Positions 1 to 4,860 of a stretch of DNA of 5,425 nt are shown in pieces (position 1 is the first letter of the stretch; the number at the start of each line of letters is the position of its first letter). Location: NCBI GenBank assembly GCA_013414705.1, contig CP058705.1, positions 1,900,926-1,906,350 of the forward strand, read 5' to 3'. This DNA comes from Defluviicoccus sp. (GTDB taxonomy: Bacteria; Pseudomonadota; Alphaproteobacteria; Rhodospirillales; Defluviicoccaceae). Position numbers and translations under genes: made by a program. The notes under the pieces were generated by a model that had not been told where the DNA came from, did no database searches, and worked only from the letters and a program-made list of their open reading frames with translations.

Positions 1-369
1 GGGGCGCTTACTGCCGGCAAGCACACCCTTGTCTATGATTTCAAGTATGACGGGCTGGGCTTTGGCACCCTCGCCTTCAACAATCTGAGCGGCCTCGGCC
101 GGTCGGGCACCGGCACCTTCTCGGTGGACGGCAAGGTGGTGGCCACCGAGAAGCTCGACCGCACCGTGCCACTGATCCTGCCATGGGACGAGACCTTCGA
201 TATCGGCTCGGACACCGGCACGCCAGTCGACGATAAGGACTATCAGGTCCCGTTCGCCTTCGCCGGCACGATCGATGCCCTCACCGTCGCGCTTGACGAA
301 CCCAAGCTCACGAAAGCGGACATCGCGAAGCTGCAAGAAGCCAAAGCGAAGGCGAACGACCAGCGCTAA
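1..369 (+). CDS. arylsulfatase (AtsA-like), C-terminal part
   Basis: This is the last 122 codons of a gene that starts before the window, read in frame 1 to TAA at 367-369. The encoded segment carries the C-terminal beta-rich subdomain of bacterial type I arylsulfatases: AGKHTLVYDFKYDG, a glycine-rich stretch, FSVDGKVVAT, then a WDETFDIGSDTGTPVDD stretch and KDYQVPFAFAGTIDALTV. From family knowledge, the GTPVDD...YQVPF block is characteristic of the AtsA-like sulfatases that hydrolyse sulfate esters. The catalytic formylglycine motif (CxPSR) lies upstream, outside the window, so activity cannot be judged. The end is a lysine/alanine-rich helical tail. The frame is clean across all 369 bases, unlike the next two genes. 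A likely intrinsic terminator follows about 90 bases later. The family is fairly sure; the substrate is unknown. Confidence 0.82.
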   Translation, partial: GALTAGKHTLVYDFKYDGLGFGTLAFNNLSGLGRSGTGTFSVDGKVVATEKLDRTVPLILPWDETFDIGSDTGTPVDDKDYQVPFAFAGTIDALTVALDEPKLTKADIAKLQEAKAKANDQR

Positions 370-456
370 CAACCGGCGCTGACAATTTTGCCCACGCGGT
401 TATCGGCGATCCGTACCGCAGAGAGCCGCGAAAATCATAGGCAGGGGCGTCCCATC

Positions 457-474
457 CGGGGCATCCCCGTTTTT
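457..474 (+). terminator. putative intrinsic terminator after the arylsulfatase gene
   Basis: CGGGG (457-461), loop CAT, CCCCG (465-469) form a perfect five-pair GC stem, followed directly by five T (470-474) and a pyrimidine-rich stretch. This is the classic shape of a Rho-independent terminator and it lies 88 bases after the sulfatase stop. The stem is short, so the call is moderate. Confidence 0.5.
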
Positions 475-493
475 CTCTTCTTATCGCTGTATC

Positions 494-592
494 TAGAGCA
501 TTCTCCGATTAAGCGGAATCGCTAGATCGGATTTACTTGCTCTACAAATCCAACAGTTAGAGCACGGTTCGAGCAGATCGAACTGTGCTCTA
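494..592. repeat. paired-hairpin intergenic element bounded by TAGAGCA / TGCTCTA
   Basis: TAGAGCA occurs at 494-500 and 558-564; its reverse complement TGCTCTA occurs at 538-544 and 586-592. They pair into two hairpins. The first (494-544) adds an inner stem TCCGAT (504-509) with ATCGGA (526-531). The second (558-592) has 15-base arms (558-572 and 578-592) with one mismatch and a five-base loop. The outermost bases extend to CTAGAGCA...TGCTCTAG (493-593). I see no T-run after it and no open frame inside. It resembles the small interspersed palindromic elements of alphaproteobacterial intergenic regions, a REP/REPIN-like arrangement. Alternatives are an RNA-level structure or a bidirectional attenuator. 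Confidence 0.6.
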
Positions 593-648
593 GTGCACTC
601 GTGACGTTACTCCCGCGCGTGTGATAGGCTTAACGAAAAGCCGGGACC

Positions 649-655
649 GGGGGAG
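649..655 (+). promoter_or_regulatory. ribosome binding site deciding the TTG start at 660
   Basis: GGGGGAG lies four bases before TTG 660-662, the codon just upstream of the conserved TIR opening (AGSFDVF). The only other in-frame start I see nearby, GTG at 621-623, would add 13 residues and has no purine-rich site before it. There is no ATG in this frame near the domain start. Confidence 0.45.
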
Positions 656-659
656 CGGT

Positions 660-949
660 TTGGCGGGCTCGTTTGACGTTTTTTCAGCTATTCAACGCAC
701 GACCATGTAGCCGTCGAGCGGGTCGCTCGCGTGTTGCACGAGCGTGGCCTTCGAGTATTTCTCGACCGCTGGTATTTGAAAGGCGGAGACCCGTGGCCGC
801 AGGCGCTCGAACGCTCGCTGGCCGCGTGCAAGGCTGTCGCGGTGTTCATCGGCGCTGACGGCCTTGGTCCCTGGCAGCAGCGCGAACGCGATCTGGCGCT
901 CGACCGGCAAGGACGCGAGCCGGGCTTCCTGTCATTCCGGTACTGCTGA
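660..949 (+). CDS. frame segment 1: TIR domain
   Basis: AGSFDVF is read in frame 3 (660-683), then SYSTHDHVAVERVARVL in frame 2, running to the stop TGA at 947-949; the open part from ATG-like TTG is 731-949. The sequence contains LRVFLDRWYLKGGDPWPQAL, CKAVAVFIGADGLGPWQQ and RERDLALDRQ, typical of the TIR domains fused to bacterial STAND/WD40 proteins. Adding one C at 929 changes the ending from FLSFRYC to FPVIPVLL and continues into SDPGLGFLRLNTWVDL, the expected last strand and helix of the domain. In the place where related TIR domains usually carry the catalytic glutamate (W-x-E-x-L), this copy has Gln (PWPQAL). On its own this piece would be a truncated, probably non-functional TIR fragment. 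Confidence 0.75.
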
Positions 950-1983
950 CCTGCAGCGATCCCGGCCTGGGGTTTCTCCGGCTCAATACCTGGGTCGATC
1001 TGAGCGGAGCTATCGACGATCCCCAAGCGCTCGCGCTGCTGATCGCCGCCATTCGTGGTGAGCCACCGGGATGGATCGATCAGCAGGCGAGCAGCGCCGT
1101 ACGCGCCGCCATCTGCTCGTACCGCGGGCTGCGGCCGTTCCGCGAAGAAGACGAGCCGTTCTTTTTCGGCCGCAGCCAATTCAGCGACACGCTGACCACG
1201 ATCGCGCTGCGCCAGCCGTTCGTCGCCGTCGTGGGTGCTTCCGGCAGCGGCAAGTCGTCGGTGGTTCGCGCGGGGCTGATTCCCCGGCTGCGGCGCGGCG
1301 CCGGCAGACTGGTTTGGGATGTGCTGACCCTGGTGCCCACGGATCGGCCGCTGCAAAGTCTCGCCGCGGCCTTGTTGCCGCTGCTGGAGCTCGATTTATC
1401 CGAAGTCGATCGGCTGGCCGAAGTGGGCAAGCTCGCCGCCCACTTCGACAACGGTACGGTGACGTTGCGCGACGTGGCGACACGCGTCCTCGCCAAACAG
1501 CCCGGCACTAACCGGCTCATGCTGTTCGTCGACCAGTGGGAGGAACTGTACACGCTGTGCGCCGACGAGGCGGTGCGCAATACGTTTATCGAACAATTAC
1601 TTCAGGCGGCTGGGACGGACTGGCTGCGGGTCGTGCTCACCTTGCGGGGCGACTTCATGGGACACGCGCTCGCCAACCGGGCGCTCTCCGACCAACTGCA
1701 AGACGCGGTGGTTACCATCGGCCCGATGACCCGCGCGGAACTGGCGGAAACGATCACCAAGCCGGCGGAGGCGGTCGGCCTCGACTTTGAGCCGGGCTTG
1801 GACGAGACGATCCTCGATGAGGTGGGCGAGGAGCCTGGCGCCCTGCCGTTGCTCGAGTTTCTGCTCGAAGGACTATGGGCCGAGCGCCGCGGCACCCGAC
1901 TCACTTACGGAGCCTACACCCGGCTCGGGCGCGTCTCGGGTGCGATCGCGCATCGGGCCGAAGCAGTGTTCAGGGACTCCTGA
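931..1983 (+). CDS. frame segment 2: end of TIR plus nSTAND1-type NTPase core
   Basis: Frame 1 is open here to TGA 1981-1983; an automatic caller would probably start it at GTG 1231 (MGASGSGKSS). The beginning completes the TIR domain and a short linker, then YRGLRPFREEDEPFFFGR opens the NTPase in the way typical of the nSTAND1 family. Walker A is GASGSGKSS (1234-1260), followed by VVRAGLIPRLRRG. The Walker B-like motif is LMLFVDQWEEL (1519-1548 region), and LTLRGDFM looks like the arginine-containing sensor segment. GALPLLEFLLEGLW and the following helices belong to the winged-helix side of the switch. The segment ends artificially: adding one base at 1971 turns AVFRDS-stop into AVFQGLLNEAE and joins segment 3. 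Expected role is ATP/ADP-dependent oligomerisation. Confidence 0.82.
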   Translation, partial: VIPVLLTCSDPGLGFLRLNTWVDLSGAIDDPQALALLIAAIRGEPPGWIDQQASSAVRAAICSYRGLRPFREEDEPFFFGRSQFSDTLTTIALRQPFVAVVGASGSGKSSVVRAGLIPRLRRGAGRLVWDVLTLVPTDRPLQSLAAALLPLLELDLSEVDRLAEVGKLAAHFDNGTVTLRDVATRVLAKQPGTNRLMLFVDQWEELYTLCADEAVRNTFIEQLLQAAGTDWLRVVLTLRGDFMGHALANRALSDQLQDAVVTIGPMTRAELAETITKPAEAVGLDFEPGLDETILDEVGEEPGALPLLEFLLEGLWAERRGTRLTYGAYTRLGRVSGAIAHRAEAVFRDS

Positions 1984-2731
1984 ACGAGGCGGAACGGCAA
2001 GCGGCGCAGAAGCTGCTGGTGCGCATGGTTCGCCCGGGCGAAGGCGTCGACGATACGCGCCGGCGCGCGGCACTACCCGAAGCGGACGCTGTTGCGGCAT
2101 CCACGATCCGCAAGCTGGCGGCTGAGCGTCTCGTCGTCACCGAACGTGATGCGGGTTCGGGCACTGTTACCGTCGAAGTCGCACATGAAGCGCTGATCCG
2201 CCGATGGCAACGCCTGCGCACATGGGTCGAACGCGACCGGGAATTTCTGCGCCGACGCGAACGAATCACAGCTCAGGCCGCCACCTGGGAAGCGGACGGC
2301 CGCCCCCGACCGGCTGCTCCCCGCGGACGCTGGCTCGCCGAAGGCAAGGACCTGCTGGAAACGCGCAAATCCGATCTAGAACCGATCTTGGTCACCTACA
2401 TCGAGGCCTCGGTGGCAGCCGAAGACGCGGAACTCGGTGCAGCACGGAACAAAGAAGAGGCAGAACGTGTCGTGGAGCGACGGAGGACGGTTGTCGCCCG
2501 CCGCACTGCCTTCGCAATGGGCATCTTGTTCCTTCTCGCACTTGGCGGCGCCGCCTTCGGCTTTCTGGGATGGGGCGCCGCTACGCGCAGTGCTGAAGAG
2601 GCGCAGGTCAACGAGTCGCGAGCACTCGCAGCGCTCGCAAACGCGGAAGCCGATAACGGTTCCCCGGCGACAGCTCTGCGCGTGGCGCTGGCAGCACTTC
2701 CCAAGAGTTTGGCAGAGCCGAGCCGGGCTTT
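1972..2731 (+). CDS. frame segment 3: NTPase C-terminal helical region and transmembrane helix
   Basis: Frame 3 carries LLNEAERQAAQKLLVRMV, RKLAAERLVVTE, VEVAHEALIRRWQRLRTWV and DREFLRRRERI. From family knowledge, the AHEALIRRWxRL...W block ends the STAND module in many bacterial nSTAND/WD40 proteins. A coiled-coil-prone, arginine-rich stretch (ERVVERRRTVVARR) leads into one hydrophobic helix, FAMGILFLLALGGAAFGFLGW (2511-2573), then an alanine-rich helix ending in ATALRVALAALP. Arginines crowd the N-terminal side of the helix, so by the positive-inside rule the TIR and NTPase face the cytoplasm and the WD40 part faces the periplasm. The frame stays open to 3524 only because the 126-base repeats contain no stop in this frame; the true coding part ends near 2731, where one T is missing. 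Confidence 0.75.
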
Positions 2732-4585
2732 GTGCTCGATGCAGAAGGCGCAGCAGAGCAGGCGCTGGGGCAGCTTCATGAACGCCGGCGTCTACACCAC
2801 GAGGACGGAGTGTTGTCGGTTGCCGTCAGTCCCGACGGACGGACGCTCGCCACGGGCTCCCGGGACAAGACGACGCGGCTGTGGGAGATCGCGAACGGGA
2901 AGCAGATCGCCGTTCTGCACGGTCATGAGGACGCAGTCTCCTCCGTTGGTTTCAGTCCCGACGGGCGGACGCTCGCTACCGGTTCCGGGGACAAGACGGC
3001 GCGGTTGTGGAACGTGGCAAACGGAGAGGAAATCGCCGTCCTGCCCGGCCACGAGAACGACATTTCGTCGATTGCCTTCAGTCCCGACGGTCGGACGCTC
3101 GCCACGGGCTCCCGGGACAAGACGGTACGACTGTGGGATGTGGCGACCGGCAAGCAGATTGCCGTGCTGTCCGGCCACGAAGACGAGATCTATTCTATTG
3201 CCTTCGGTCCCGACGGCCGGACGCTCGCCACCGGCTCCGGGGACAAGACAGCACGGTTATGGGACGTGGCGACCGGCAAGCAGATTGTCGTGCTGCCCGG
3301 CCACGATTACTGGGTCTCTTCGGTTGCCTTCAGTCACGACGGTCGCACGCTCGCCACCGGCTCCGGGGACAACACAGCGCGGCTGTGGGATCTGGCAAGC
3401 GGAAAGGAAATCACCATCCTGCGCGGTCACGAGTACGGGATCTGTTCCGTTGCCTTCAGCCCCGACGGCCGCACGCTCGCCACTGGCTCCTGGGACAAGA
3501 CGGCCCGACTGTGGGACGTGGTGAGCGGAAAACAGATCGCCATTCTGCGCGGCCACGAGGACGGAGTCCTGTCCGTTGGTTTCAGCCCCGACGGCCGCAC
3601 GCTCGCCACTGGCTCCCGGGACAAGACGGCCCGGTTGTGGGACGTGGCCAGTAGCGAGCAGATCACCATCCTGCGCGGTCATGAAGATGGGGTCTTGTCC
3701 GTTGCCTTCAGTCCCGACGGTCGGACGCTCGCCACCGGCTCCTGGGACAACACGGCCCGGCTGTGGGAGATCGCGACTGGCAAACAGATCACGATCCTGT
3801 ACGGCCACGAGGACGCGGTCCATTCTGCTGCCTTCAGTCCCGACGGTCGGACGCTCGCCACCGGCTCCCGGGACAAGACGGCCCGGCTGTGGGACGTGGC
3901 AAGCGGAAAGCAGATTGCCGTTCTGGCCGGCCACGAGGACTGGGTCTTTTCTGTTGCCTTCAGCCCCGACGGTCGCACGCTCGCCACCGGCTCTTGGGAC
4001 AACGCAGCGCGGCTGTGGGACGTGGCAAGCGGAAAGGAAATCACCGTCCTGCGCGGCCATAAGGATGGGGTCTCTTTTGTTGCCTTCAGTCCCGACGGAC
4101 GAACGTTGGCCACCGGCTCTTGGGACAAGACGGCCCGACTGTGGGACGTGGCAACCGGCAGGCAAATCACCGTTCTGCGTGGCCACGCGGATGAGATCTA
4201 TTCGGTTGCCTTCAGCCCCGACGGGCGGACGCTGGCCACCGGCGCAGGTTCACCCTCTATGCGGAGGACAACTCGGCACGACTGTGGAGGTCGCCAGCGG
4301 CAAAGAGATCGCCGTCTTGCGCGGCCACGAGGACTGGGTCTCCTCCGTTGCCTTCAGCCCCGACGGGCAGACGCTCGCCACCGGTTCTGGGGACAACACG
4401 GCGCGGCTGTGGGAACTCGCGAGCGGCAAGCAGATCGCTGTCCTACGCGGCCACGAGTATGGTGTCTCTTCCGTTACCTTCAGCCCCGACGGACTGACGC
4501 TCGTCACCGGCTCTCGCAACAAGACAGCGCGGATTTGGCCCGTCGGCCAAGGCCTGATCGATCTCTCCTGTGCCCAGGTCCATGA
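2732..4585 (+). CDS. frame segment 4: WD40 repeats 1-12 (open to 4585 out of frame)
   Basis: Frame 2 starts at VLDAEGAAEQALGQLHERRR, the usual linker before the propeller, then repeats 1 to 11 follow without a break. Each unit has the shape xGHEDxVxSVAFSPDGRTLA, TGSxDKTARLWDVASGKQIAVL. The genuine coding part stops within repeat 12 near 4247, where the frame slips; the residues after that (SPSMRRTTRHDCGG and on) are the wrong frame of repeats 12-14, and the stop at 4583-4585 is not the natural end. WD40 arrays fold into beta-propellers that bind partners; in STAND proteins they are the sensor and the brake that holds the switch off. As a stand-alone call this would be named a WD40 repeat protein. 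Confidence 0.85.
   Translation: MLDAEGAAEQALGQLHERRRLHHEDGVLSVAVSPDGRTLATGSRDKTTRLWEIANGKQIAVLHGHEDAVSSVGFSPDGRTLATGSGDKTARLWNVANGEEIAVLPGHENDISSIAFSPDGRTLATGSRDKTVRLWDVATGKQIAVLSGHEDEIYSIAFGPDGRTLATGSGDKTARLWDVATGKQIVVLPGHDYWVSSVAFSHDGRTLATGSGDNTARLWDLASGKEITILRGHEYGICSVAFSPDGRTLATGSWDKTARLWDVVSGKQIAILRGHEDGVLSVGFSPDGRTLATGSRDKTARLWDVASSEQITILRGHEDGVLSVAFSPDGRTLATGSWDNTARLWEIATGKQITILYGHEDAVHSAAFSPDGRTLATGSRDKTARLWDVASGKQIAVLAGHEDWVFSVAFSPDGRTLATGSWDNAARLWDVASGKEITVLRGHKDGVSFVAFSPDGRTLATGSWDKTARLWDVATGRQITVLRGHADEIYSVAFSPDGRTLATGAGSPSMRRTTRHDCGGRQRQRDRRLARPRGLGLLRCLQPRRADARHRFWGQHGAAVGTRERQADRCPTRPRVWCLFRYLQPRRTDARHRLSQQDSADLARRPRPDRSLLCPGP
2792..4538 (+). repeat. 14 tandem WD40 units, 126-base period
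   Basis: Units start at 2792, 2918, 3044, 3170, 3296, 3422, 3548, 3674, 3800, 3926, 4052, 4178, 4320 and 4446. All are exactly 126 bases (42 codons) except unit 12, which has six extra codons, and unit 14, whose end runs into the tail. The framework FSPDGRTLATGS and TARLWDVASGK is almost constant in DNA as well as in protein. Variation sits at few sites: the residue before GH (L,H,P,S,P,R,R,R,Y,A,R,R,R,R), the one or two before V/I (G,A,D,E,W,G,G,G,A,W,G,E,W,G), and the residue after TGS (R,G,R,G,G,W,R,W,R,W,W,-,G,R). Fourteen units equal two seven-bladed propellers, which is an inference from the count. Confidence 0.9.
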
Positions 4586-4729
4586 TCTGCCTCTGAGCGG
4601 GCGGGACAAGCAGCGGTTCGGCATCGAGAACGAATGGTGCACCCCGAGGTTTCTGGCGCACTGCGCGCCAAGCTTGGCCTGGACACGCTAAGCGCCGAGC
4701 TTGCCGCCATCAGGACCAACGCACAGTAA
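4288..4729 (+). CDS. frame segment 5: end of WD40 repeat 12, repeats 13-14 and C-terminal tail
   Basis: After 4288 frame 3 reads VASGKEIAVL, then repeats 13 (4320-4445) and 14 (4446-4538, ending ARIW). A tail follows: LIDLSCAQVHDLPLSG, RDKQRFGIENEWCTP. Frame 3 meets a stop at 4689-4691 (FLAHCAPSLAWTR), but adding one C in CCCC 4642-4645 gives EVSGALRAKLGLDTLSAEL and a stop at 4727-4729. The second reading matches the tail I expect after the last propeller in this protein class (LACA...L...DRxRFGIxxEWC...), so I take 4729 as the true end. Confidence 0.75.
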
Positions 4730-4734
4730 CGTCC

Positions 4735-4765
4735 GGATCAGCCGCCGTCGTCTCTTCTCTGATCC
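4735..4765. repeat. small inverted repeat downstream of the STAND gene
   Basis: GGATCAG (4735-4741) and CTGATCC (4759-4765) are perfect inverted repeats with a 17-base pyrimidine-rich loop, starting six bases after the corrected stop at 4729. No T-run follows, so it is a poor intrinsic terminator; it could be a transcript-end hairpin or a chance palindrome. The rest of 4730-4848 shows nothing I can name; I found no convincing promoter. Confidence 0.3.
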
Positions 4766-4848
4766 CCGCTCACAGATGAACAATCGGTAATCTGCGGGAA
4801 AGCGGGTGGTAACCTCGTTTGCCCCATCTTTCCGCTTGAGCAGACACG

Positions 4849-4855
4849 GGAAGGA
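4849..4855 (+). promoter_or_regulatory. ribosome binding site of the Deg protease gene
   Basis: GGAAGGA lies five bases before ATG 4861-4863. It is a strong Shine-Dalgarno match and supports this start, which also gives a well-formed signal peptide. Confidence 0.7.
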
Positions 4856-4860
4856 ACGAC

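Larger units (their letters stand above)
660..4729 (+). pseudogene. TIR-nSTAND1-TM-WD40 NLR-like receptor, whole gene, broken by seven -1 frameshifts as given
   Basis: Read across seven single-base gaps (T-run 679-684, CC 928-929, C 1971, TTT 2729-2731, GG 4247-4248, GG 4286-4287, CCCC 4642-4645), this is one gene of 1358 codons from TTG 660 to TAA 4727-4729. Corrected residue map: TIR about 3-145; STAND NTPase from Y155, with Walker A GASGSGKS at 193-200 and Walker B-like LFVDQWEEL with D292; one membrane helix about 619-640; 14 WD40 repeats about 713-1295; conserved tail to 1358. From family knowledge, STAND proteins are ligand-gated ATP switches, WD40 arrays sense, and TIR domains consume NAD or make signal nucleotides. 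A role in defence or programmed death is inferred. All breaks are of the same type, so I favour sequence error over decay; the intact protein would then be an ordinary coding gene. Confidence 0.8.

Noticed and set aside
600..630. Sigma-70-like promoter before the receptor gene (GTGACG, about 17 bases, ATAGGC)
   Set aside because: Both boxes match the consensus weakly, and many such pairs occur by chance; not enough to annotate.
688..1356. 222-codon open frame on the minus strand opposite the TIR/NTPase region
   Set aside because: It lies opposite clear TIR and Walker A coding sequence. GC-rich DNA commonly leaves such antisense frames open, and the predicted protein has no recognisable motif.
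684..2731. Programmed ribosomal frameshifting as the cause of the frame changes
   Set aside because: There are seven slips in one gene, no consistent slippery heptamer and no common downstream structure. The Deg gene also slips. One-base losses explain all of them more simply.
2732..3524. Long open frames in other frames and on the opposite strand across the WD40 region (for example + frame 3 through 3524, minus 3257-4186, plus 3576-4250)
   Set aside because: The repeat period of 126 is a multiple of three, so a frame with no stop in one unit stays open through all of them. Their proteins are low-complexity Arg/Pro/Gly/Ser repeats with no family likeness.
2792..4538. CRISPR array or minisatellite as the meaning of the regular repeats
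   Set aside because: The units are contiguous, 126 bases long, in frame and translate to WD40 repeats with GH, SPDG and RLW(D) in place; there are no unique spacers.
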